Part shown: positions 48,775 to 57,830 of the stretch, piece by piece | Layout: every line of letters starts with the position of its first letter | How positions within the stretch are numbered: the first letter of the stretch is position 1 | From: Bordetella ansorpii | GTDB lineage: Bacteria; Pseudomonadota; Gammaproteobacteria; Burkholderiales; Burkholderiaceae_B | Direction: 5' to 3' | Assembly: GCF_900078705.1 (NCBI RefSeq) | Contig: NZ_FKIF01000002.1 | Coordinates: 372,001-436,000 of the forward strand | Length of the DNA: 64,000 bases | Notes under the pieces: model-generated | Database searches by the model: none | Seen by the model: only the letters and a program-made list of their open reading frames with translations | What the model was told of the DNA's origin: nothing | Made by a program: the position numbers and the translations under genes

Positions 48775-49985
48775 AGTTTTTCCCACTGTAGTTGGATATG
48801 CCCCGTACGGAGGAAACGGTAGCGGCCGTCCATCCAGGCTGTGCTGAACATGCTGAGGACGTAATCGTAATACGGAGGTTGCTGCTGTTCCACGCGTTGC
48901 GGCGCCAGACTGGCGTCCCATTCGCTAAGCGCGCGTTCGGTCTGGGTGCGCAGCAGGGCCTGCTGGCCCGATGCCCTCAAATATGGCAGCAACGCCGCCG
49001 AGAATCCGAACGGCCCCGTACCGGACACTGTTCCGGTATACACATCCACCTTCTCGGGCGGCACGCCGGTCTTTTCGGTTGCCTGGGCCAGGCCCCTGAG
49101 CGCCTGCAGCATGGGCTTGGCCAGCGGATCGTCGGAGGCGATCATGCCGGCCCACATGTAGGTGCGGATGGCGTCGTAGCTGCCCACCGATCCCTTGGCC
49201 GGATCCGGTCCGAACTTGCCCTTGCCATCCTCGCCCACGTCGTAGGCGACCCAGTCGGCCGCATAGCCCAGCGGGCTGCTCTGCTGAAGCAGGCGCAGCG
49301 TGTTGTCGGCGATGCGGCCCCACGAGCCCTCGGGCGACTCGGCCTGCAGGCGGCGCAGCAATGAGACAGGCAGATAGCTCGGGTTGGCGCGCCACTGCCG
49401 GGGCTGCACGAAGCCCTCGGCGCCGGGCAGCAGCATCGTGCCGAATCCCTGGAATTCGGCGACCTCGCGCTCCTCGATCAACGCCATGAGCGCGCGCGCC
49501 TGGCGCGCGTACTCGGGGTTGTTCCAGACGCGCGCGGCTTCCAGCAAGGCGTACGCGAACCACAGATCGGCATCCGATGCGGAATTGGCGTCGAGCACGC
49601 CCCACGAGCCATCATCGCGCAGGCCCCAATACCACGCCGGCAGGCGCCGCGTCATATCGCCGGCCGCCAGGTTGTCGACGCTCCAGCGCCACAGGCGATC
49701 GAAGGTTTCACGGTCGCCCGCCACCAGCGCGAAGAACATGCCGTACGACTGCCCTTCCGACGAACTGTGCTGCTTCGGCGTGCTGGCATCCAGCACCCGG
49801 CCGTCCTTCTGCACGTAATGCTGCTTGAAGCCGTCCCACTTCGGCCACGCCGGCAGATCGCAGGTGGAAGCGGCCAGCGCGGCGGCCGGCGCGGCGGCCA
49901 GCGCCGCCACGGCCAGCAGCAGACCGGCGGCCGTGCGGAGCAGGGCGCGGATCGGTCGTGCGCGGGGACGGACGTCGGGCATCAT
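48750..49985 (-). CDS. bcsZ: Periplasmic endo-1,4-beta-glucanase BcsZ, glycoside hydrolase family 8
   Basis: 411 residues. Signal peptide through AALAAAPAAALAASTCDLP. GH8 marks: SEGQSYGMFFALVAG with the catalytic acid glutamate, DANSASDADLWFAYALLEA with the catalytic aspartate, and YDAIRTYMWAGM. It cleaves glucan chains in the periplasm and is required for normal export. It follows the second bcsB by four bases and overlaps bcsC. An in-frame second ATG at 49982 is equally possible. Confidence 0.96.
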   Translation of the reverse strand: MMPDVRPRARPIRALLRTAAGLLLAVAALAAAPAAALAASTCDLPAWPKWDGFKQHYVQKDGRVLDASTPKQHSSSEGQSYGMFFALVAGDRETFDRLWRWSVDNLAAGDMTRRLPAWYWGLRDDGSWGVLDANSASDADLWFAYALLEAARVWNNPEYARQARALMALIEEREVAEFQGFGTMLLPGAEGFVQPRQWRANPSYLPVSLLRRLQAESPEGSWGRIADNTLRLLQQSSPLGYAADWVAYDVGEDGKGKFGPDPAKGSVGSYDAIRTYMWAGMIASDDPLAKPMLQALRGLAQATEKTGVPPEKVDVYTGTVSGTGPFGFSAALLPYLRASGQQALLRTQTERALSEWDASLAPQRVEQQQPPYYDYVLSMFSTAWMDGRYRFLRTGHIQLQWEKLCPHVVTR

Positions 49986-49989
49986 GGCA

Positions 49990-52353
49990 TCAGGCCTTCG
50001 GCAACGGTCTGGACTTGCGGCGGAACAACAGACCGATCAGCAATGCCAGCACGGCGATCAGCAGCACCAGCACGGTCGCCACGCCCGCCAGCGACAACGC
50101 GGGATGGATGGCCGACAGCGCCCAGTCGATGCGCTTGACCAGGCTCAGGCTGCCCACGTAATACTGCTGCTCGCCGACCAGCGAGTCGACCTGTTTGCCG
50201 CGGATGACGGCCAGGCTGCCCTGGATGGGGTTCTTGTAGTCCTTGCCGCCCAGCAGGGCCGACGTGGCGTCCTGCAGGCCCTCTGGCCGGTTGCTGGCGA
50301 TCAGCACCACACTGCGCTGGGCCTCGCGGGGCGACTCGAAGCCGGCCACCACCGCGCTGACGCCGGTCCCGGTATAGGCCAGCGCCGTACGGCGCGGCTC
50401 GTTGTCCAGGCGCGGATCGGCGTGGAACCAGCCCATCACGCGGTACACCAGATCGGAGACGCCAAAATTCGCGGAGCCCGAATAGGCAGGCACGGAGGAA
50501 GCCCATTCCTTCAACCACGACTGGTCGGCGCCCGACGCAATCACCAGCAAGTCCTTGCCCGGGGGGACGGAGGACGCCTGCTGCGCGCGCGACACCGAAA
50601 CGCCGGTGGCGGGATAGCCGGTGGACTCGCCCATGCGGCCCATCACCGTCAGATAGGCGCTGTATTCCTGGTTGGCGGCATTGGCGCCCAGCACGACCAG
50701 GGTATCGGACAGGTCGGCCATGCGCGTGAACGGGAAACCCGCCTGCGAGAAGGCGGCCAGGTCAGGCATGGCGATGAAGTGCGGATAGCCGCTGACATCG
50801 ATGGTGGATTCCGGATCGATGGCGCCGCGCACGTTGTCGATGATGATGTCGCGGCACTCGCCCTGCTTGATGTAGTCGTACATGTAGCGGAATTGCAGCT
50901 GTGCCCGCGACTTCAGCGATTCCAGCGGCACGTCCAGCTGCGCCCGCATCGGCAGGCTTTCATCGGGCAGCACCTGCGCACGCAATTTCTCGCCGTCCGC
51001 GATGCGCTCCAGCGCGAACAACGGAATCGACTTCATGAACTGATCGTCGACGCTGAACAGCAGCGACGAGTTCACGGAGGTCGGCTGGGGCGTATAGCGG
51101 TAGCGCAGGTCGATCGGCACGTTCTTCTCGCGCCAGCCGAACAGGTCCGGCGCCACGCGCACGTCCATGCGGATCGTCTCCGGGCTGTACCCCGACACGC
51201 TCATCCGGCTGGCGTCCATCAGTTCGCCGAATGACACCGGACGGTCGGAGCGCAGCCACTTGGGCGCGTCGTAGGGCTTGCGCGGCTGCAGTTCCGCGAA
51301 CTGCGTGATGGTGATGGCCGGGCCCGACAACGTCTGGCTGCCGGTGACCAGCGCCACGGCAGCCTGCTTCAATTCCTTCGCGTCGCGGCCCATCACCAGC
51401 AACACCTTGCCGTTGGGATCGTTGGGATTGGACGTGATGGCCAGCGTGGGGCCTTGCAGCGGATCGACCGTCACGCCCGGAATCTTGTTGCCCACGGCCA
51501 GCATGACCGCATTGCCGCGCTCGGGAAGCTGGCCCACCGATGCGCTGAAACGCGCGCCGCGATAGCTGGCCAGCGCACCGAACCACGACGACACCGCGCC
51601 CGCCGCTTCCAGCGCGGCGGCGTCGGGCTGCGCGGCGAACACGAACGGCAACTGCAGCATGCGGCGATCGCGGCGATCAAAGAACGGCTCGGGCAGATTG
51701 GCCAGATCATCGGGCAATTGCACGGCCGAGGTCACCAGTTCGAGCTGGCTCTGGTTGCTGATGTTGGTCCACAGGCTGGAGTGCAGCGGATCCTCGCAGT
51801 CCATGGTGTAGTGGCCGATGAGCTGCAGGCGCAGCGCGCTGTCGGCGGTGACCAGGTAGGGCGGGATGTCGATCGTTCGCCGCTGGTTGACGCCGCCCTG
51901 TTCCTTCGGCACGGGGATGGTCGCCGCGACCTCGTCGTTGACCAGCACATTGATGTGCGAGATGTCCGGCAGCAACGAAGGCGAATAGGTGTATCGCATG
52001 TCCAACCGCGCGGCGGTCACGACCTGGTCGTTGCGCACGCCGAAGTTGAAGGTGTTGCTGCCGTCGACCCCGCGCAGGTTCACGGGATACTGCGCGCCCA
52101 GTTGTTCGAGCGTGTAGGACACCGACGGCACGAAGGGCGGCGCGGCCGCCGGCGCCAGGGCGTTGGCGCGGGGCGCGGCGTTGGTAAAGGAAGGCGGTGC
52201 CTCAGACCCCGCGGCCGGCAGCCCTTGGAAGGGAGCCATCTGGGACTGGGCAACGGCCTGCGTGCCCAGCACGCAGCTCATCAGCAAAGCCCCCTTCACA
52301 AACGCGGGGCGCAGCGCGAAGGCACGCGGTGCACGGTTATCGGGCTTGCGCAT
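49990..52353 (-). CDS. bcsB: Cellulose synthase regulatory/periplasmic subunit BcsB, second copy
   Basis: 787 residues from the ATG at 52353, which has an AAAAGG ribosome site; an ATG at 52389 (MPSVKRQEKANA) is the alternative and lies two bases from the upstream stop. Signal peptide ends near TQAVAQSQMA. BcsB features: SYTLEQLGAQYPVNLRGVDG, then YTYSPSLLPDISHINVLVND, IGHYTMDCEDPLHSSLW and the C-terminal membrane anchor VLVLLIAVLALLIGLLF followed by RRKSRPLP. BcsB forms the periplasmic crown on BcsA. It is homologous over its whole length to the copy immediately upstream but clearly diverged from it, so it is an old duplication. Confidence 0.94.
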   Translation of the reverse strand: MRKPDNRAPRAFALRPAFVKGALLMSCVLGTQAVAQSQMAPFQGLPAAGSEAPPSFTNAAPRANALAPAAAPPFVPSVSYTLEQLGAQYPVNLRGVDGSNTFNFGVRNDQVVTAARLDMRYTYSPSLLPDISHINVLVNDEVAATIPVPKEQGGVNQRRTIDIPPYLVTADSALRLQLIGHYTMDCEDPLHSSLWTNISNQSQLELVTSAVQLPDDLANLPEPFFDRRDRRMLQLPFVFAAQPDAAALEAAGAVSSWFGALASYRGARFSASVGQLPERGNAVMLAVGNKIPGVTVDPLQGPTLAITSNPNDPNGKVLLVMGRDAKELKQAAVALVTGSQTLSGPAITITQFAELQPRKPYDAPKWLRSDRPVSFGELMDASRMSVSGYSPETIRMDVRVAPDLFGWREKNVPIDLRYRYTPQPTSVNSSLLFSVDDQFMKSIPLFALERIADGEKLRAQVLPDESLPMRAQLDVPLESLKSRAQLQFRYMYDYIKQGECRDIIIDNVRGAIDPESTIDVSGYPHFIAMPDLAAFSQAGFPFTRMADLSDTLVVLGANAANQEYSAYLTVMGRMGESTGYPATGVSVSRAQQASSVPPGKDLLVIASGADQSWLKEWASSVPAYSGSANFGVSDLVYRVMGWFHADPRLDNEPRRTALAYTGTGVSAVVAGFESPREAQRSVVLIASNRPEGLQDATSALLGGKDYKNPIQGSLAVIRGKQVDSLVGEQQYYVGSLSLVKRIDWALSAIHPALSLAGVATVLVLLIAVLALLIGLLFRRKSRPLPKA

Positions 52354-52391
52354 GGCATTGGCCTTTTCTTGGCGTTTTACAGAAGGCATGT

Positions 52392-54845
52392 TCAGGATCC
52401 GAGGCGGCGTTGCGCACGAGCGCGCAGGGACAGATAGACCAGCACGGCCAGCACCACGGCGCTGAATACCAGCGCCAGCACCAGCAGCAAGGGGTGGTTG
52501 GCGAAGAACCACTGCACAGCCAGCCAGGGCGGCAACGTGCCGATGTAATAGCTCTGTTCGTTGGACAGCGTCGCGACCTCGGTGCCGTTCACGACGGCCA
52601 GATCGCCCTGGATCTTCTGGTCGTTGCTGCGGTTGACCAGCACGGCGCGCACCGCGGCCGCCAGGCCATCGGCGTTCGTGCCCGACACGACCACCACGCT
52701 GCGTCCGGACGACAGCGGCGACTCGATACCCTCCAGCATGCCAGCGGGGCCGCTGCCGGTGGCGACCACCTTGCCGCTGGCGGGCGCACCGCGCGTACGC
52801 GGGTCCGAGCCACGCCAGTCGAGCGTGCGCGACAGCCAATCGGAAATGCCGAAGCGGCGTCCCTCTCCCTCGGCGCCGCCGGGCAGATAGCCGTTCCAGC
52901 GCTTGATCAGCGGCTGGTTGCCGCCGGACGACAGCACCAGCAGATCCTTGTCGCTCAGTTGGTCGACCTGCGCGGCGCGCCCCACCGTCACGCCGACCGC
53001 GGGATAGCCGGTCGACTCGCCCATCGCGCCCATCAGCATCAGGTAGGCGGAATAGTCATGGGCGCCCGCCTGGTCGGGCAGCACGACGGCGGTCTCGGAC
53101 AGGTCGGCCATGCGCGTGAACGGAAAGCCCGCATCGCTGAAGGCGCCCAGGTCGGGCATTGCGGCGTATCGCGGCAACCGCGAGATGTCGATCGTCGAGG
53201 CCGGATCGATGGCGCTCATGACGTTGTCGACGATGCTGTTCTGGCACTCGCCCAGCTTGGCGTATTCGTAGATGTAGCGGAACTGCAGGCCCGCCATCGG
53301 CGGCAGCATGTAGGGCGGCACCATCACGGTGGCGTGCGCCTCCGAGGGCGGCATGCCCGAGACGCGGCTGAAGAGGTCGGAACGGACATCGGGATGCAGC
53401 GACAGGGTCTGCACCAGCTGATTGCCCGCGGTCACTTCCAGCACGGACTGGCGCGCCGGACGCGGCGAATAGCGATAGCGCAGCTCCATCGGCACGCCGT
53501 CGCTGCGCCAACCGAACAGGCCCGGCGGCAATCGCAGGTTCAGGTCGATGGGCGCGGGGCGATGGCCATAGACGTTCATGCGGCTGACGGGCATCAGTTC
53601 GCCGAACTGCACGGGACGGTCGTGAGGCAGCCAGTTGGGGGCGTCGTAGGGCTGGCGAGGCTCGGGCGCCTCCAGCCTGGTGATCTGGTTGGAGGGGCCG
53701 GACAAGGTCTGGTAGCCCAGCGCCAGCGCGATGGCCGCCTGCTTGATCTCGCCATCATTGCGTCCCATCACCAGCAGCAGCTTGCCGTAGGCATCGTTGG
53801 GGTTGGGCACCATCGCCAGCGTCGGACCCGACACCGACGGCATCCGCAGGCCGGCCAGGGTGTCGCCCGGCCGGGCGAGCACCACCGCATGGCCCTGCGT
53901 CGGCAGCGTATCCAGGCTGACGGGGAAGCTGGCGCCGCGATAACTGGCCAGCGCCCCCATCCACGACGCGACGATGCCCGCGGCTTCCAGCCGGCCCGCA
54001 TCGGGCGCGCCCGGCAGCATGATGGGCAATACCAAAGGACGGCCGTCATGCTTGTCGAAGAAAGGCGCCGGCAGCAATGCCAGGTCGTTCGGCAGATCCG
54101 TGGGCACCACGGTCAGTTCCAGCGCGCTGTCGGGATTGATGTTGGCCCACAGGCTGGAATGCACGGGATCTTCGCAGCTCAGCGTGTAATGGCCGATCAA
54201 TTGCAGGTTCAGGCGGTTGAATTCGCGCAGGGCCGGCACCGGCAGCGGGATGACGCGCTGCTGCGGCTTGCCGCTTTCTTCCTTGGGCAGCGCCACGCTG
54301 TCGGCCACGTCGCCGTTCAATTGCACCTTGATGTGCGACAGGTCGGGCAGCAGCGCCGGCGAGTAGGTGTAGTCCAGGTCCAGGCGCATCTCCACGATGC
54401 GCTCGTCCAGCCGCGCGCCGAAATCCACCCCGTTGGAACCATCGATCCCGCGCAGGGGCAGGCCGTCACGCGCACCCAGCTGCGACAGCGGGATGCGATA
54501 CGTGCGGGAGCCGCCGGGCAGGACAGCGGCCTGGGCAGGCGCCGGCGGCGCCGAGGCAACGGGCGCCGCCGGGGTGACGGGCATGGGTGCCGCGTCGGGC
54601 GTACGGGTAGCCGCGGGCACCGGATCCACGATGGGCAGCGGGGCGCTCGAAGGAGCCGCGCTCATGGCGGTCATCTGATCCGCCGCGGGGGCCGGTTCCG
54701 TAAGAAGAGGCGCATCGGCCTGCGTCCCGGCCTGCGCGGCGAACGCCGAGGCAGAGCCCGCCGCCCACAGCAACGCACCAGCCAACAGGGTCAGCATGCG
54801 CGGTCGCGCGGGCACGGTCATGCTCGGATCGGGCCTGAAGGTCAT
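52392..54845 (-). CDS. bcsB: Cellulose synthase regulatory/periplasmic subunit BcsB, first copy
   Basis: 817 residues from ATG 54845 (MTFRPDPSMTVPARP). Signal region around LTLLAGALLWAAGSASAFAA, then a long alanine/proline linker (VTPAAPVASAPPAPAQAAVL) not present in the second copy. BcsB segments: YRIPLSQLGARDGLPLRGID, YTYSPALLPDLSHIKVQLNG, IGHYTLSCEDPVHSSLW and the tail anchor LLLVLALVFSAVVLAVLVYL. Fourteen bases after bcsA, so it is in the normal bcsB place. Both copies keep a complete fold and anchor, so neither is obviously a pseudogene. Confidence 0.95.
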   Translation of the reverse strand: MTFRPDPSMTVPARPRMLTLLAGALLWAAGSASAFAAQAGTQADAPLLTEPAPAADQMTAMSAAPSSAPLPIVDPVPAATRTPDAAPMPVTPAAPVASAPPAPAQAAVLPGGSRTYRIPLSQLGARDGLPLRGIDGSNGVDFGARLDERIVEMRLDLDYTYSPALLPDLSHIKVQLNGDVADSVALPKEESGKPQQRVIPLPVPALREFNRLNLQLIGHYTLSCEDPVHSSLWANINPDSALELTVVPTDLPNDLALLPAPFFDKHDGRPLVLPIMLPGAPDAGRLEAAGIVASWMGALASYRGASFPVSLDTLPTQGHAVVLARPGDTLAGLRMPSVSGPTLAMVPNPNDAYGKLLLVMGRNDGEIKQAAIALALGYQTLSGPSNQITRLEAPEPRQPYDAPNWLPHDRPVQFGELMPVSRMNVYGHRPAPIDLNLRLPPGLFGWRSDGVPMELRYRYSPRPARQSVLEVTAGNQLVQTLSLHPDVRSDLFSRVSGMPPSEAHATVMVPPYMLPPMAGLQFRYIYEYAKLGECQNSIVDNVMSAIDPASTIDISRLPRYAAMPDLGAFSDAGFPFTRMADLSETAVVLPDQAGAHDYSAYLMLMGAMGESTGYPAVGVTVGRAAQVDQLSDKDLLVLSSGGNQPLIKRWNGYLPGGAEGEGRRFGISDWLSRTLDWRGSDPRTRGAPASGKVVATGSGPAGMLEGIESPLSSGRSVVVVSGTNADGLAAAVRAVLVNRSNDQKIQGDLAVVNGTEVATLSNEQSYYIGTLPPWLAVQWFFANHPLLLVLALVFSAVVLAVLVYLSLRARAQRRLGS

Positions 54846-54859
54846 CACGCTCTCGTTGT

Positions 54860-57055
54860 TCAATTCTTGGGAGATGCCGGAACCGTACGGCGCAAGCGGG
54901 CCATGCCGCGATCGCGCATGTAGCGCAACAGCAGCGTGAAACCGCGCAGGCCGATGGAAGAAATATGACGCATGGCGACCAGCGGCGACGCGGGCTTGCT
55001 TTGCCCCCACATCGATGCCCAGGTGTCCGCCCGCGCGAACGTGACCTGCGCCAGCTCGCTTTCCTGATCCATGTTCAGGTTCTGGAAGCTCAGGCCCAGG
55101 CGGTTGTCGCGGCTGAACGACACGGTAGCGGGAAACACGCCTTCGAAATCACCACGGAATATGGATATGTGCACTGTCGAGCCCTGCGGCACCTGCGCCC
55201 CCTTGGGCAGCACCACGCCGACGCCCCCTTGCGAGAAGTCGCTGATGCGGCAGGCGATGCTGCGGCCGTCGGGCAGCGCCACTGCCGCGGGCAGGTCCAC
55301 CGTCACGCGGTGCGTATTGCGCAACTGGCGAACTTCACCGGCAACGGCAACGGCCGCGCTGGTGATGACGATGTTGTAGAAGGTCCAGACCACGTTGATC
55401 AGGATGGTCAGGACGGTATCCAGATCCGACGCGGCCATCATGCTGACCACGCCGATCACCAGCCCCAGCAGGTTCAACCCCAGCAGCACGACATAGGGAC
55501 GCGCCAGCTCCCAGTCGAAGTACGACTTGCTGATCACGCCCCCTTTGGCGGTCACGTTGAAGATGGCCCGGTTGGGGCTGATCAGCGTCTGCAGGGCGGG
55601 GCGCATGATGTACCAGGCCAGCACGGCCTCGTAGACCTCGTTCCAGAACGAATGGCGGAAACGCCCCTGCACGCGCGCGCCGCTGATGCTCGACAGGAAG
55701 ATGTGGGGCAGGGCGTAGGCGGCCACCATCAGCGCCGAGGCATGGAACACGTGCGCCCCGAAGAACAGGAATGCCAGCGGCGTGGTCAGGAACACCACGC
55801 GCGGCAGGCCGAAGAAGAAGTGCAGCATGGCGTTCAGGTAGCACAGCCGCTGCCCCAGCTTCAGCCCACGTCCCAGCAGGGGATTGTTGATACGGATGAT
55901 CTGCGCCATGCCCCGCGCCCAGCGCGTACGCTGGCCGATGTGGCGCGACAGGTTTTCCGTGGCCAGGCCGGCCGCCTGGGGAATGGCAAGATACGCGGTG
56001 TTGAACCCCACGCGGTTCATCTTCAGCGCGGTCAGCGCATCCTCGGTGACGCTCTCCGTTGCCACGCCGCCGACCTCGGCCAGGTGGGTGCGCCGGATCA
56101 CCGCGCACGAACCACAGAAGAACGTGGCGTTCCAGAGGTCGTTGCCGTCCTGGATGATGCCGTAGAACAGTTCGCCCTCGTTGGGCACGTTGCGGAAGGT
56201 CTCGAGATTGCGTTCGAAAGGATCGGGCGAGAAGAACACGTGCGGCGTCTGCAGCATCGCCAGCTTCGGGTCCTTCACGAACCAGCCCATGCAGATCTGC
56301 AGGAACGAGCGCGTCGGAATGTGGTCGCAGTCGAAGATCGCGACGAACTCGCCATCGGTCTTGGCCAGTGCGGCGTTGATGTTGCCCGCCTTGGCGTGAC
56401 GATTGTCCTGGCGGGTGAGATACCCTGCTCCCGCCTGGGCGCAGAAGTCGCGGAACTCGGCGCGACGCCCGTCGTCCAGCACGTAGACGCGCAGCTTGTC
56501 GGCCGGCCAGTCCAACGCCATGGCGGCCAGCACCGACTGCCGAACCACGCTCAACGGTTCGTTATAGGTCGGAATGAAGACGTCGATGGTGGGCCACGTG
56601 GCGGAGTCGCCCTGCATCGGCATGGGCTTGCGCTGCAATGGCCAGGCGCTCTGGAAATAGCTCAGCAGCATCACCGTCAGGGCGTAGAGCTCGGCCAGCA
56701 GCAGTCCATAGCCGAATGCCATGTCGATCGGATCCACGAAACCCAAGGTCTGGGTGACCCGCCAGTACATGTAGCGCAACGACACGATGATCGACAGCGT
56801 CACCATCACCAGCGTGACCAGGCGCCCGCCCATGCGGTTCAGAACCAGCGCCAGCACCACGCAGATACCGGTGAACATCAGTTGCTCGGCCAGGCCGAAC
56901 TCGACCGTGACGGCCAGCACGAACAGCACTGCGGCCGCCAGACCCGCGAGCACCCGCACCCAGGCCTTGGACCACAGCGGCATCGCCAACAGCGTTTCGT
57001 CCCAGGCCGGGGCGCCGTCGCGGCGGCCGGCGCGCGCAGGAGACGGGTTCGTCAT
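54860..57055 (-). CDS. bcsA: Cellulose synthase catalytic subunit BcsA, c-di-GMP responsive
   Basis: 731 residues. Polymerises UDP-glucose into beta-1,4-glucan and moves the chain across the inner membrane. GT2 motifs: VLDDGRR with the first aspartates at 194-195, FDCDHIPT (DCD 242-244), TED (347-349) and QRTRW (385-389). Eight or so membrane segments flank the domain. The C-terminal PilZ domain has the RxxxR-type RNTHRV and DFSQGGVGV, the c-di-GMP binding signature. The start at 57055 overlaps the stop of bcsQ (ATGA). Activation by c-di-GMP is established for the family. Confidence 0.97.
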   Translation of the reverse strand: MTNPSPARAGRRDGAPAWDETLLAMPLWSKAWVRVLAGLAAAVLFVLAVTVEFGLAEQLMFTGICVVLALVLNRMGGRLVTLVMVTLSIIVSLRYMYWRVTQTLGFVDPIDMAFGYGLLLAELYALTVMLLSYFQSAWPLQRKPMPMQGDSATWPTIDVFIPTYNEPLSVVRQSVLAAMALDWPADKLRVYVLDDGRRAEFRDFCAQAGAGYLTRQDNRHAKAGNINAALAKTDGEFVAIFDCDHIPTRSFLQICMGWFVKDPKLAMLQTPHVFFSPDPFERNLETFRNVPNEGELFYGIIQDGNDLWNATFFCGSCAVIRRTHLAEVGGVATESVTEDALTALKMNRVGFNTAYLAIPQAAGLATENLSRHIGQRTRWARGMAQIIRINNPLLGRGLKLGQRLCYLNAMLHFFFGLPRVVFLTTPLAFLFFGAHVFHASALMVAAYALPHIFLSSISGARVQGRFRHSFWNEVYEAVLAWYIMRPALQTLISPNRAIFNVTAKGGVISKSYFDWELARPYVVLLGLNLLGLVIGVVSMMAASDLDTVLTILINVVWTFYNIVITSAAVAVAGEVRQLRNTHRVTVDLPAAVALPDGRSIACRISDFSQGGVGVVLPKGAQVPQGSTVHISIFRGDFEGVFPATVSFSRDNRLGLSFQNLNMDQESELAQVTFARADTWASMWGQSKPASPLVAMRHISSIGLRGFTLLLRYMRDRGMARLRRTVPASPKN

Positions 57056-57828
57056 GCCGGCTGGCCTCCGGCACTGCGCAGCTGCTGCAGCACCCAGCCC
57101 GCGCAGGAAAGCAGGTCGGCACGGCCAAGGCTGTGCGGGTCGTGCTCGATGACCGTGCGCCCATACGCCAGCGATTCGCTGACGGACTGGTCCTGATGGA
57201 TCACGCCGATCACGCGCTCGCGCAGCGACTCGCGGATCAGGCGCACCGCGTCTTTCGACAGTTGGCGGGACCCGTCGGCCTGGTTGATGACGTAGCCATG
57301 CCCCAGGTAGTCGCCGCGGTTGGCGCAGTAGCTTTGGATCAGGCCCTCGATCATGGGGATCGTGGCATACGACGCCGCATCGGCCAACGTGACGGCCATG
57401 ACCAGATGGGCGATGCCCAGCGATTGGCGCAGATATTCGGACGGACCCGGTGGCGTGTCGATGACCACCACGCTGTCGTCGGTGATGTTCAGGGCTTCCA
57501 GGTGGCGCTTGAGCCACAGCGGATCCGCCACCAATTGGCGTTCGAGCGTCTGGCGGTCGGCCTCGTTGACCAGGCCGAACGGCATCATGTAGATGCCGGA
57601 CTGGCCCTGCACGCAGGCGTCGCGCCACGACGTTCCGCCCACGCTGGCGCGCGAAATGCCGCCAATGTTGGTCAGGTCGCCGCCCAGGTGAAAACGCAAC
57701 GCATTCTGCGGATCCAGGTCGATGGCCAGCACCGAACGGCCCGCCTGGCGCAGGGCGATGCACATATTGGCTGCGACGGTGCTCTTGCCCACTCCGCCCT
57801 TGGCGGAAACGATAGCGATGATCTTCAC
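57052..57828 (-). CDS. bcsQ: Cellulose biosynthesis ATPase BcsQ (MinD/ParA-like), GTG start
   Basis: 258 residues from a GTG at 57828, two bases after the stop of the preceding gene. The deviant Walker A is SAKGGVGKSTVAANM and the A' aspartates are in LAIDLDPQNALRFHLGG, with DSVVVIDTPPGPSEYLRQS as the Walker-B-like strand. BcsQ localises the synthase at the pole and is essential in E. coli. Residues FGLVNEADRQTLERQL and the end VLQQLRSAGGQPA are as in YhjQ proteins. It lies between the BcsP-like gene and bcsA, which is usual in type I operons. Confidence 0.93.
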   Translation of the reverse strand: MKIIAIVSAKGGVGKSTVAANMCIALRQAGRSVLAIDLDPQNALRFHLGGDLTNIGGISRASVGGTSWRDACVQGQSGIYMMPFGLVNEADRQTLERQLVADPLWLKRHLEALNITDDSVVVIDTPPGPSEYLRQSLGIAHLVMAVTLADAASYATIPMIEGLIQSYCANRGDYLGHGYVINQADGSRQLSKDAVRLIRESLRERVIGVIHQDQSVSESLAYGRTVIEHDPHSLGRADLLSCAGWVLQQLRSAGGQPA

Positions 57829-57830
57829 GG

